Shown here in pieces: positions 1 through 9,523 of a stretch of 64,000 nt of DNA (positions are counted from its first letter, which is position 1; each line of letters opens with the position of its first letter). Origin of the DNA: Tetragonia tetragonoides (Eukaryota > Streptophyta > Magnoliopsida > Caryophyllales > Aizoaceae). The translations under genes and the position numbers were made by a program. The DNA is taken from contig CM076145.1 of NCBI GenBank assembly GCA_038025085.1, forward strand, positions 14,295,000 through 14,358,999. The letters are read 5' to 3'. The notes beneath the pieces were generated by a model, which was not told the origin of the DNA, did no database searches, and saw only the letters and a program-made list of their open reading frames with translations.

Positions 1-1186
1 GGAGTTCCATATTTGTGCTGCCAAAAAAAGTAATTAGGCAATTTGAAGCCTTATGTAGAGGGTTCCTGTGGAGTGGCCAGGAGAAAACCAAGCAGGCTCT
101 TGTTGCTTGGAAGGATGTATGCCAACCCAAGCTTAGTGGTGGGCTGGGGTTCAAGGATTTGTTTGATAATAATACTGCACTTTTGCTGAAGTTAATATGG
201 TCCATTGCGCTAAAAGCATATGTTCTCTGGGTTAAATGGCTCCATGAAAGATATATGAATGGTGAGAGTTTCTGGGAGGTACAGATTTCTAATTCTCGAT
301 CTTGGTGTTTCCGCAAAATCTTAAAATTGAGAGATGAGGCTCTTAAATGTGTCAGGCTGCCAAATGGTGATGTCCAGTGGTCTGCTGCACCTCCCCCTTT
401 CTCTTCTAAGGCAGGTTATAATGCTCTACACCCTGCAGCTCCTCCTCAACCATGGACAAAGCTTATCTGGGGTAGGAACTGCTACCCCAAGCACGCTTTT
501 ACTTCTTGGTTGATGTTTCTGAGGAAGTTATTGACTAGAGACAGGTTATTGAAGAGGGGTATGAATGTTGACAGCAACTGTGTGTTGTGTGGACAAGCTG
601 ATGAGACTCATGAGCATTTGTTTTTCCAATGTGACTTTGCAAGGAGGATTTGGTCACAGGTCAGTTCTTTTATTCAGTTCTGCTCTCCACCTGTGAATTG
701 GGATAAAGTTGATGATTGGGGACTCAAGTATGTGAGGGGTGCCTCTGCGTACAAATCTATGTGCAAAGCTGCAATGGTGGCCTGTATTTACCATGTCTGG
801 GTGTCTAGGAACCATGCTATTTTCAGGAATGATAAACCTGAGATTGCAAAGACAGTGGCGAGGATCAAGTTTGAATTGCGTGTGCAGCTTAGCAAGATTA
901 AGAAGATTACAGATACATACAAGAATAGGCAATGGTGTTCTGTTGTAGGTATTAGCCCTTGCTTTACAAAGAAATAGTTACCAAATAGTTAGTTTTTGTA
1001 TAGCTTTATATAGCAACATGAAATAGTTTGTATACGGAGGTAGTGAGACAGTCACTCTGACTTCTCAATTGGTTGGTTTGTTGGTTGATGTAAGCACTGA
1101 TGCTTGGCATTTTTTGGTAATGGAAATAAAACTCACATTTTGCCCAAAAAAAAAAAAAAAACAAAAAAAAAAAAAAAAAAAAAAAA
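1..1186 (+). mobile_element. LINE (L1-type) 3' end with poly(A) tail
   Basis: The ORF2 tail is followed by a 3' UTR of about 170 bp and an A-rich tract (1146-1186, one C interruption), the hallmark of target-primed reverse transcription. The 5' end and the left target duplication are outside the window. The sequence right of the tail is non-coding and may belong to the CACTA element that ends at 3096. Confidence 0.85.
3..977 (+). CDS. LINE ORF2 C-terminal part (end of RT, zf-RVT region), partial
   Basis: The frame is open from the window edge to a TAG at 975-977, about 324 residues, so the start lies outside. It carries the plant L1 ORF2 C-terminal signature: a LCRGFLWSG block, the VAWKDVC..KLSGGLG block, then the zinc-binding zf-RVT region (CVLCGQADETHEHLFFQCDFA: Cys-Cys-His-Cys spacing) and the VWVSRNHAIF tail. 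The same blocks recur in the LINE at 14149-19690. The product would be the reverse-transcriptase tail of a non-LTR retrotransposon. No stop or frameshift is visible in this part, which suggests a fairly young insertion. Confidence 0.88.
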   Translation, partial: SSIFVLPKKVIRQFEALCRGFLWSGQEKTKQALVAWKDVCQPKLSGGLGFKDLFDNNTALLLKLIWSIALKAYVLWVKWLHERYMNGESFWEVQISNSRSWCFRKILKLRDEALKCVRLPNGDVQWSAAPPPFSSKAGYNALHPAAPPQPWTKLIWGRNCYPKHAFTSWLMFLRKLLTRDRLLKRGMNVDSNCVLCGQADETHEHLFFQCDFARRIWSQVSSFIQFCSPPVNWDKVDDWGLKYVRGASAYKSMCKAAMVACIYHVWVSRNHAIFRNDKPEIAKTVARIKFELRVQLSKIKKITDTYKNRQWCSVVGISPCFTKK

Positions 1187-3096
1187 TTTAGCCTGAGAGA
1201 GATATATGAAGCAAACAAGGACAACATATTGGAACCAAATCACTACAATCAAACATCCTCCTAAGAAATATGCTAATATGTACCTGTCCTTATTCTATGC
1301 TCTTATGCAATTTAATCTGAGTATTGTGAAGCTTGCACGGAAAACTAATCATTACATCCTACAAAAAGAAAACAGAAAACTTGTGTACCGAAGCAAGTTC
1401 AACCTGATTAATTAACAAGCAATTGATCCGTGAAATCCCTTAAACAAAATCTAACAGTTGAAACCCAACTTAGAACTTATATAAAACAGAAAAGTAACCC
1501 TACAAAGAGCAAAACTAAGCTACTGGTAACATGAGCATCAGCACATGGCCACGTGCATTATCAAGATCCGACAGCAAACAAAATCCAGTTCTTAACAGGG
1601 AGTTTAAATTCTCTTCAAAGTAGAAGCTGCTACTTCTGTAAAATGGGATCTGTCAGTTCATGTTTCACTGAGGAGGGGGATCCCAATTTTACTGGTATGA
1701 TAGCGAAGGCAAATTTGATAGAGTAACAAGCAAGATAACAATTAATAATTCTCTTAAGACTAGTTCAGATTGTATATTGAGAGAAAGTAGGCAAGAAAAG
1801 CCAATTAGTTTAGTCTTCATTTTATTTTTAGGGGAATGATGTCGTACTACCACAGAGTATAGTACATCTGTACTCCCAAGATAACATAGATGATAACACT
1901 TAGTGAAAATCCTCAATCTAAGCCAGGCATATCATCCAAGTTCTCTAAACAATCACATTAACAATCGCGAATGGGTGAAATAAGAGGTTAGATGAGTGAT
2001 TTTTCCAAATACCTCAGCTTTTTGGCCAGCTCATTACACCTAGTTATGCAAACACTTACACTGATAAAAAGAAACTTTCTATCTTCATCTTTTCTCTAAT
2101 CCCCACCCCCTAACATCCTAAGTACAAGCATTGTATCAAAGGTAGCAGAATTAGAACCAGAACCACAAAGTAGTCAACTAAGAACAATTAATTAGACTAA
2201 GAACCAGAACCACAAACCGAAACCAACAAAAGGCATAAAAAAAATCCTATTAATTACTACACAAACGCAAAATCATGACCAAAATCACAACAATCTTAAA
2301 CCCTAGATTTATAAGAATCTCACCAAACTAAACATCATAAATCATAATACCATTACCATATCCAACACCAACAAAAAGAGAGAGAAATTAATTAGAACGA
2401 AAAGAGTGAACAAAAGTAGAATTAATTAGAACGTAATAACAGTCGCAATGAAAATTTGAGACAAAAGTCACCTACTAGAATCGATTTACTTTCTCGAAGA
2501 ACCTGATTTCCGAATAGAGAGATAAAATGAGAGAGCAAGAGTGAGAGAACCAAATAGACAATTCAAACGCAGATCTACAATTACATCAAACCATCATCAG
2601 TCACCAATAATTACAAGAAAATTAATCCCAGATCTACAATTATAATATTAAGAAACAAAAATATCAAAAAATAATAGTAAAAGTATTAAGAAACAAAAAT
2701 TCTAATTACCGTCTGCAGTTTTAACGAAGAAGAAAGAGAAGACCGGTGGTAGATGGCTGCGACTAGAGAAAAAGAGAGGAGAGAGAAGGGAGAAGAGAGT
2801 GGGCGAGATTGAGGCGAAGTTGTTTTTTTGTGGGAGATAGTTAGGGTGGGCTGTAAGCTTAGGAGTTTCGCATTTGTCTTTAATTTTCTTTAAATATTAT
2901 AGGCGTCGGTTGCGCGCCTGAACCAACGCCTATTCTGTTCCGTGTATTTTTTTTTTTTTTTTTTTTTTAAGGTTTAGGCGTCGGATGTCCGCTTGAACCG
3001 ATGCCTATGACTGATTTTTTATTTACGATTTTGCCACCGCTTGATTTAGGCGTCGGTGGTCATGAACCGACGCCTATGGTACTTTTTGTACTAGTG
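1187..3096. mobile_element. CACTA (En/Spm) DNA transposon, right-hand part
   Basis: The right terminus reads ...TTTTTGTACTAGTG at 3096, the reverse complement of a CACTA inverted repeat (CACTAGTACAAAAA). The last 200 bp (2898-3080) hold subterminal copies of GGCGTCGGTT paired with AACCGACGCC, the same motif set as the complete element at 32680-34475. The interior from 1187 to 2880 is AT-rich and non-coding; I see no gene in it. No left terminus was found between 1187 and 2890, so the element probably starts before the window, with the LINE at 1-1186 nested inside it. It interrupts the antisense PMD ORF that resumes at 3100. Confidence 0.78.
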
Positions 3097-3099
3097 AAC

Positions 3100-3743
3100 C
3101 AAGTTTGAAGCAACAAGGGGCTGCCAATAAAGGCCTCGTGAGGCGAAACTTTCAACCTGTCAAACCCAAAAATAGTTTCCCCAATCACCAGATGCAAAGG
3201 AGAATGCCCTTCAGCCATTTGATTCACCACTCGCAACAACGAGGCTCTACCTAGGTTGGAGGACTCTGCATTAGCAAACAACAGGCGATTCAACAGGCAA
3301 AGTACAAAAGCCTATTGGCGGCAACGTCTAAATATTGCATCCTGTTCAGAAGAAGGAGCAAACGTTACACAAATTTGAACTAAGTCCACATCGACACCGA
3401 GGATCATGCTTTTGGCTTCTGCAGATGTCAAACCTAGAGATTTCTTGTACTGGTTACCAAAACCATCCCTCAAATAAGGCACAACTGGGGGAAGAACTTC
3501 AGACATATTAGTAATTATTGCAGCAAATTCTTCAACTAAAGGGCATAATTCAGAGTTACCAAAACGGAAGACGTGCAAGTCTGGGACCCAATAGTTCAAA
3601 GCGTGTCGAAGAAGGGGCCAGAAGATTTTGGTTGGTCCTAAAGCCAATAAGGTTGAGATATGGTAAGGAGCTAGTTCTAGTTTATCTTCTATGGCCAGAT
3701 TTTTACACCAGGCATCGAACAGATTTTCAAAGGATTTCACCAT
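3100..3743 (-). pseudogene. Antisense ORF with plant mobile domain (PMD), N-terminal part, truncated by CACTA
   Basis: From an ATG at 3743 (ACCATGG context on the minus strand) the protein reads MVKSFENLFDAWCK..., with the PMD block YWVPDLHVFRFGNSELCPLVEEF, then LLRVVNQMAEGHSPLHLVIGET and SPLLLQTWF. The reading frame shifts once near 3300-3312. It ends where the CACTA element inserts (3096). The plus-strand copy at 9524-11636 aligns block for block. PMD (aminotransferase-like plant mobile domain) proteins are linked to transposons; host members (MAIN/MAIL1) act in silencing and genome stability. The function inside the retroelement is unknown. Unlike the 9.5-kb copy, this one has no intron after SPLLLQ. 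Confidence 0.75.
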
Positions 3744-3816
3744 GGTAAAGGCTTTGGGAAATTTGAGAGAGTTAAAGTCTGAAAAGGGGATACGACATTA
3801 TAACTCCCGTAAATCC

Positions 3817-3970
3817 TATTTATAGGCTAAAAATCGGGTTAGAAAGAGTCAGAATCCACGGAAAAAGCCTAAAGCCAGAGCCGCCAGCGGCACTGGCCAA
3901 GGCCGCAAGCGACTGTGGCTGGCGCCGCTAGCGGCCCTCACTTTTGGCCCAGCGCCACTAGCGGCCCCGA
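3817..3970 (-). promoter_or_regulatory. Internal antisense promoter of the PMD ORF: TATA box plus GC-rich CCGCTAGCGG block
   Basis: On the minus strand a TATAAATA (3817-3824) lies about 75 nt upstream of the PMD ATG. Starting about 65 nt further upstream (3889-3965) is a cluster of GCCGCTAGCGGC-like palindromes. The same combination occurs in the LTR promoter of this element (cluster 7806-7846, TATAAAT 7932-7938). This is a structural inference; transcription is not shown. Confidence 0.5.
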
Positions 3971-4338
3971 CCTTGGCCCAGTTGACAATTTCTCTTTTGT
4001 TCTCACCCGCCCTTTTGGTCTGTTCCGCTCGGTTTTGAGCCCAGTTTTCAAATGCACAACGGAGTTACAAGGCCCGAGACTCTCTTAGTCTCATTCTTTT
4101 CTTTATTATCATTATTTTTTAGGGAGTATAATACGTGTAATTTTTGCTTTTTCTTGCAATTTTTACCTTTTCTTCACTTTATTCCCTAAATTATGTCCTA
4201 CACTTTACTGCATAACACATTTCATACTTAGAGATCAAACAGGCATAATCGAGTCATAATAGCATTCATATCAAATGTATGGATAAAACAGGAGTTTAAA
4301 GTTTGAAGACCAATGTTTACAAAACAATCCTACATTGT

Positions 4339-6132
4339 TCAACTGGAGTCATCATCGCCATTGCTATCGGCCTCATCCTCGACAGACGGTCCCTGGCCAT
4401 AGTTCCCAGCCGAATATTGAAAGGGGCCCTGAGTACTGAACGAGCTATAAATGGGTCTGCTGTTGTTAGGCCTCATATCCCGCCCATCATACGCTGGTGC
4501 ATGCATAGGGGTACTTGCCGAAAATCCCGGCCCAAAGAGGCTCTCCGTGGATTGACTAGCAAAGTCCATAGCCACATTCTGATATGAAGGCCCAACTTGA
4601 GGCATATCCCACCCAGGGGCGTTCGCCCAACCTCCAGCCATAGGGGTCACAATAGGCCTACTACCGAAAGAAGACTGAAAACCCGCTGGAGAAAACCTCT
4701 CAGGCACAGGAATGTGTGGCATGGAAGGTCCGGGCGCCTCATCAACAGGAGGCCTGGTTGCAGCTACAGCAGGTGAACGAGCAACAGACGGCCTGCTCGC
4801 CGAAGAGGTCCTCGCAGCAGACGAGTGTCAACATACCTCAAAAGCATCATAACTCTCAAAGGTAGTCCGAAAATGCTCCAAAGAGGTAAATGGGTGGTTA
4901 TCCCTACCAACCCACCGTGAACCTAGTGGGAACATCCTCAAACCAGGACGGTGAGGACCAAAAGCGGGAAAATACTCAAAGAACCACAGCTGCCATACAA
5001 GCAAGAACAGTCAGATATAAGCTCTCCTACAAAGCATGCATATGCAAAGAAAAGGGAAACATATATGCATACCTCCAATATCCTCCACGGGCCCCAGATA
5101 GACACTCTCCGACTAGTCGGCTTAGGCATGCAAGCCTGGCGACACCACCTCACTAAAGAAGCATACATGGGAGCACCAAAGTTGTACACATGGACTTTGG
5201 ACAAGTCGTCCAAACATGTCAAGAAGCCAACTTGATACACGCTTTTCTTCTGGGCAAAAATGGTCGCCCCCAACAAGTAAGCTAAGAAAATACGAGCCCT
5301 CTGCTCCTCAGTAAGGCCCTGCTCCGCCAAGGCTACCCATAACCTCGGCAAGGAAACTCGGACATCTCTAAAATGGGAAGACACAAGTCCATATAGCTCA
5401 AGTAACCTATCACTCTGCCGATAATAACTCGCGTCATACTGTATACGATGCCCTCTAAAGGACAAGCCTGTCAGTACAACAAACAGATAGGGGGTAGGAA
5501 ACATCTCCCCCGCAGGTGTATGGAAAGTGTTCGTGGTGTCCCAGAATCTCTCCAATAACCCCCAGGCAATTATCCTAGTATCCGCAGAATGACAAGCCGG
5601 GATAACCGACAAAAAGTGCTCAAAACCCGAACCCTGCACTATCTCCCGAGCTCTCACAAAAAATGTGTCCAACATCATGGCCCAGTGAGAAGTGGACCCA
5701 TGAGCCTGCAGCAGAACACCAACACCCTAGCCAACAAATAAAATTACCTCAACACCCCATATGCTACAAATACAGCCAAAACAATTCCACGGCTGACCAC
5801 CAATCCAGTATAAATCCCAATTTGTTTGTGTGCCTAAACACTAACAGTGCAAATTTTCAGTTCAAAAAAATATATATACTGAACAGAACCAAAAAAAGAG
5901 AGAGTCAGAAACATACCAACTGAAGGTTAGACAGATGACTCTGCCTGTCTAGTAGCAAAACACTACGGTCCCAAACCCCAGACGAGCGCCAGTCCACGCG
6001 CATAAACGAATCCTGGTACAAATTTGCCCCATCTACATGTCAGGGAAGGGGTGTACTAGAAGATGGAAGCCTAGTATGAAAGAGGTCCCGGTTTTCCTCC
6101 TCCTCACCCATGGGACGTTTCCCTTAAACCTT
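4339..6132 (-). pseudogene. Second antisense ORF: spliced PMD protein of the PP7-long-form-like type
   Basis: Minus strand. A first exon (to 5917) ends ...VWDRSVLLLDRQSHLSNLQL, donor GTATGT. After an intron (5706-5916, ending TGCAG) the main exon 5073-5705 gives HWAMMLDTFF..., AWGLLERFWDTTNTFH, GEMFPTPYLFVVLTGLSF and ARIFLAYLLGATIF, which are PMD/PP7-long-form-type blocks. An 83-bp GT-AG intron (4990-5072) leads to LWFFEYFPAFGPHRPG.... A low-complexity C-terminal segment rich in Pro, Gly, Ser and Asn follows (4339-4722), ending in an acidic stretch. The two introns keep the frame on the minus strand, so they are functional only in an antisense transcript. A TGA interrupts the first exon near 6040 and the stretch around 4800-4840 does not stay open, so this copy is probably dead. 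The exact start (6132 or an ATG near 6111) is uncertain. Confidence 0.68.
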
Positions 6133-6159
6133 GGGAGCCATAGAAGAAGAAGGAAGTTT

Positions 6160-6410
6160 TCTCTCTCTACAAGTGAAAATTTCAAGATTCAGATTCGCAA
6201 GAAACAAGTACCCATTCAACAATGCAACTCAAAATTTAGCAACCAGGCAGAAAAATAAACAAGTTGAAGACAAAAACCAAAGAATTTGGTCAAGAATTGA
6301 CTTACCTTGAAGAAGTTGAAGCACTCAACAATGGAGCTAGCTCTCGACAAGGCTCTCGCCAAAAGCCCAGAGCCGCTAGCAGCGCTGGCCTGGACCGCTA
6401 GCGGCCCGGC
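6160..6410 (-). promoter_or_regulatory. Putative leader intron and GC-rich motif block upstream of the antisense ORF
   Basis: On the minus strand a block with two CCGCTAGC motifs (6371-6405) lies upstream of a consensus splice donor (CAAG|GTAAGT, near 6305) and a possible acceptor (CACTTGTAG, about 6168). This would make a 5' leader intron before the start region at 6132. I see no clear TATA box. The GC block resembles those at 3889-3965 and 7806-7846. Confidence 0.35.
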
Positions 6411-6705
6411 CCGACGTGCACACGCGGGCCCCTCCTGCTGCCCCAAGACTTTGTTTAAGCCCAGAAACCGTTATTTTCAGTTCGTTCGCGGCAAAAGACC
6501 AGTACCGAGCGCGCGGGAACAAGTCCCTTTGGCCCACCAATTTAAAATCCAACAGTTGGTCCATCTCACGGTACCAAGTATTATCAGTTAAAAACTAACC
6601 CTATCATTTTGCAGGCCCCAAATACACAAGCCCAGGTATGCCCCGATAATATTAATCACCCGGAGTGGTCAAACTTTTATAGGACAACCAATTTCCAATG
6701 TCGTG
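6411..6705. other. Non-coding internal region of the plus-strand Tat element
   Basis: GC-rich at first, then mixed composition. No credible ORF or repeat was seen. It separates the antisense ORF promoter block from the tandem repeat. Confidence 0.5.
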
Positions 6706-7016
6706 TCAGTCAATGATCGCTTAAGCTATTGCGGTTAAACTGTCTTTTTTCTACGAAGTCACAAAGTCGGATCAGTCAATGATCGCATAAGCTATTGCGG
6801 TTAAACTGTCCTTTTCTACGAAGTCACCAATTCGGGTCAGTCAATGATCGCTTAAACTATTGCGGTTAAACTGTCCTTTTCTACGAGGTCACTTATTTTG
6901 TGTAAGTCAATGATTGCTTAAACTATTGCGGTTATACTGTCCTTTGTTTTTTATATGTTTCAGTCAATGATTGCTTAAGCTATTGCATTTAAACTGTTCA
7001 TATGTTTTAACCATTT
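6706..7016 (+). repeat. Tandem repeat, five units of about 66 bp
   Basis: Units start at about 6706, 6772, 6837, 6903 and 6960. Each begins AGTCAATGATCGCTTAAGC, followed by CTATTGCGGTTAAACTGTCC and a shorter, more variable ACGAAGTCAC part. The last two units are the most diverged. Tandem repeats before the 3' LTR are known in Tat/Ogre elements and can seed satellite arrays. From the array to the polypurine tract (7017-7410) I see no gene. Confidence 0.85.
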
Positions 7017-7425
7017 TACAACGGTCATTTTGACCGTCCTGTCTCGTCGACTTTTTCATTTCTCGTACAGAGACGGAATATCGTCACCCGCTGAGCGGTG
7101 TTTAGTCACTGTTTTGTCGAAGCACTCTACGTTGATCATTCTAAAAGTATTACTAACTTTTTCATTCACTCTGAATACAGGTCCCCTGCAGACGTTTAGA
7201 CCATCTACGACCGGTGTTCTATCCTGCTAACTATAAACTTTATTTTTCTTGTGTTCACAAAGATGAAATCTTAGCACGCTACGAGCATGTCCCAACTCAG
7301 GTTTGTCTTCATATGCATACATACTATTCACTCTCACACACCATGTGCACATCAGCATCTTGCATGTCGCCTTCGGAATACTTTGATCTTCGCTTTTACT
7401 CAAGCTCGATCAAAGTGGGGGCTTC

Positions 7426-8741
7426 TGTAGACGCCAAATAAGTGTCTTCAGATTTCTCCGCAAAAGTCCGATGATGAAAGGAGTAATTTATAAACTTGAA
7501 TGCTATTTTTGCTTTAATATGTAAAAAGAGGTCTCAGGTTTTTCCTAGATCACTCCTTCATTCTAGTCCTATTCAAAAGCCCCGTTCAAGAGCTTTCCAA
7601 CGACACCTCTCACGACTTTTTCCGACTCCCGGGCGCCAAGTTGCGAATCGGGGGTAGAACCGTCTTTTGCCGCCAAAGGGTAAAGCAGTCTTTTCATATT
7701 TTTCGGAACACTAAAATACCTCCGGAAAAATAAAATAGACTGGATGTCGTCATTATGACAACATCGAGCTGGCAGCTGACAGCCGTCAATGGCCTTAAAA
7801 AAAATCCAGGGCCGCCAGCGGCGCTCACCAGGGCCGCTAGCGTCCCTCGCTAAGTCTCCAAGCCCGATTATTTTTCAGCCCAAGATCCAAAATTCGGCTC
7901 TCTTCACCCGTCCAACCCTACTTTCTTTGCCTATAAATATGACCCTCGACCCTCATTCAAAACGACACAGTCTACAGTTGACAACCTCTATTCTCAGGTG
8001 TATTAACACTGAGCTTCTCCCTCTTTCTTCCAAACTTAAGATCTTGTCTTTACTATTTTGTCAAATATAGCCTACAGTTCAGGTACTAACTCCTGAGGGC
8101 TCAAATTAAATTAATTGCTTAATTGTTTTTTTCTAGTAGTCATAATGTAGATATTATGCTAGTAAACGTCTTTTATTGCTTCCTAAATATTGTCGGTCGA
8201 AGCATCTCTAGTCATCGTAATACTCAATTTTTCAAATCGAATGCACGTCTAAATAAGGATCATTAATAATTGTTGTGATGCTTGTGATGAACCAATTAAT
8301 AGTCTAAGTCTAGGTTGTTAATCCGGTTTTGCATAGGAATATGTGTCTTTAAATTATTAAGCAAACTTGAGTTAGTAGAGGCCGTCATAAAACGGGCGAG
8401 TTGGGTGCCTAACACCTTTCCACCTTGTACCTTCACCCCCGAACCTATTATTCTCGGGTACTCATATGTTCTATATGAGCGGGAGTCTTTCTAAAAACAT
8501 GATTAGTTCACTCATCGTGCTATTGGGTTGTCCCTTCGGTTTTGTCCCTTCGGTTTGTCCCTGCGATAAAACGCCGATGGCAGATTTGTAAACTCTTTCA
8601 TGGTTTTTATTCAATTCAAGTCTTTACAAAAGCTTTTCTAACTCGATGGTCCCTTGAACTTATCTAAACCCCAAACTTACAAATTTTCTATGAGGACGTA
8701 CTTCGTGGAAACAGATGGATGGAAAATCCCGGGTCCTTACA
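7426..8741 (+). repeat. 3' LTR of the plus-strand Tat element
   Basis: It starts TGTAGACGCCAAATAAG right after a polypurine tract (7411-7425) and ends ...GGGTCCTTACA; length about 1316 bp, TG...CA termini. It holds a GC-rich CCGCCAGCGG/CCGCTAGCG block (7806-7846), a TATAAAT at 7932-7938 and, near 8396-8421, the GGGCGAGTTGGGTGCCTAAC block that also occurs (inverted) in the LTR at 30356-31651. The partner LTR is outside the window. The five bases after it are GTATT; the matching duplication cannot be checked. Confidence 0.8.
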
Positions 8742-9189
8742 GTATTAAACCTGCTATAATATTTTATTTTATTCATGCACAATTATATCACGCGAATGCC
8801 CATATGTGAATTTAATCATCTAATTTCCTAATGGGAAATAACAAAATACGAAGTCGGAGAATTTAGGATTCCCGAGAACTTAGCACATTTGGGGTACCCA
8901 TTTCCCATAAAATGAAAATGAAAGAAAATAGGAAAAGATTATTAAAAGGAAAAAGTAATTAAAGAAAATAAGGAATCGGAAAATAAAAGGAAAAAAGGGT
9001 GGAACTTGATAATCCTAATAAAAAGAAGGAAAGAAAATAAAAAGGGAATAAAGAGAAAAGTGGCGAGAGTCAAAATTAAGGTAAGGAAAATCTAGGTGAA
9101 AGCTTCCATAAATTGTTCAAGTGGGAAATAGGAAGGTAGAGCTCGGTTAAGGAGAGGTTGAGTGGACCGAGGTCGGTCTCGCGAAATTG
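8742..9189. other. Non-coding, purine-rich part of the minus-strand Tat element
   Basis: It is dominated by GGAAAAG/AAATAGG-type runs on the plus strand (8920-9120). No ORF was seen. I assign it to the Tat element because it leads directly into the antisense PMD promoter; it could also be older flanking DNA. Confidence 0.4.
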
Positions 9190-9440
9190 CACATCAAGCG
9201 CCTATACATGGTGACCGCTAGATCTCCTATCGGTTGTGCTAGAGCTCAAGCGGCCACCACTTGGGCTAGCGGCTGAACCACTTGTCCTAGCGGTCAAGCC
9301 GCTAGTCCCAACGGTTTAGCCGCTCGTCCCAACGGTTCAGCAGTCCAGACTGGAGGAAAGGTCGCCTGGCCTTTTTTCGTCGGTTGTCCGTGTTTCCTTA
9401 AGTTTTCGACTAGAATCCAACCGTGACCTCTATATAATCA
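9190..9440 (+). promoter_or_regulatory. Internal antisense promoter of the PMD ORF: CCTAGCGGT/CAAGCGGCC block and TATA box
   Basis: Six or more GC-rich words (CTCAAGCGGCCACC, GGGCTAGCGGC, CCTAGCGGTCAAGCCGCTAG and variants) fill 9215-9345. A TATATAA follows at about 9431-9438 and the PMD start region is at 9524. The LTR of the same element carries the same words upstream of its own TATA (31375-31490 with TATATAAA 31287-31294, minus strand). Confidence 0.5.
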
Positions 9441-9523
9441 AGTTTCCTCTTCTTCTCTTCTCACCACTTACTTTGAGCCCCTAAAGAGAGAAAATTCCTT
9501 GAGAGAAAATCCTTAACTTTAAC

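Larger units (their letters stand above)
3097..8741 (+). mobile_element. Tat/Ogre-type Ty3/Gypsy element, 3' portion (plus strand)
   Basis: This is the 3' third of a large Gypsy element: a region with two antisense plant-mobile-domain ORFs (3100-3743 and 4339-6132), a tandem-repeat tract (6706-7016), a polypurine tract (CAAAGTGGGGGCTTC, 7411-7425) and a 3' LTR (7426-8741). pol and the 5' LTR lie left of the window or were lost at the CACTA insertion. As far as I know, extra antisense ORFs between integrase and the 3' LTR are a feature of the Tat lineage, and the element at 8742-31651 has the same arrangement with its pol present. The base after the LTR (8742) appears to start the other Tat element, so this one was probably inserted into it. 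Confidence 0.78.
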
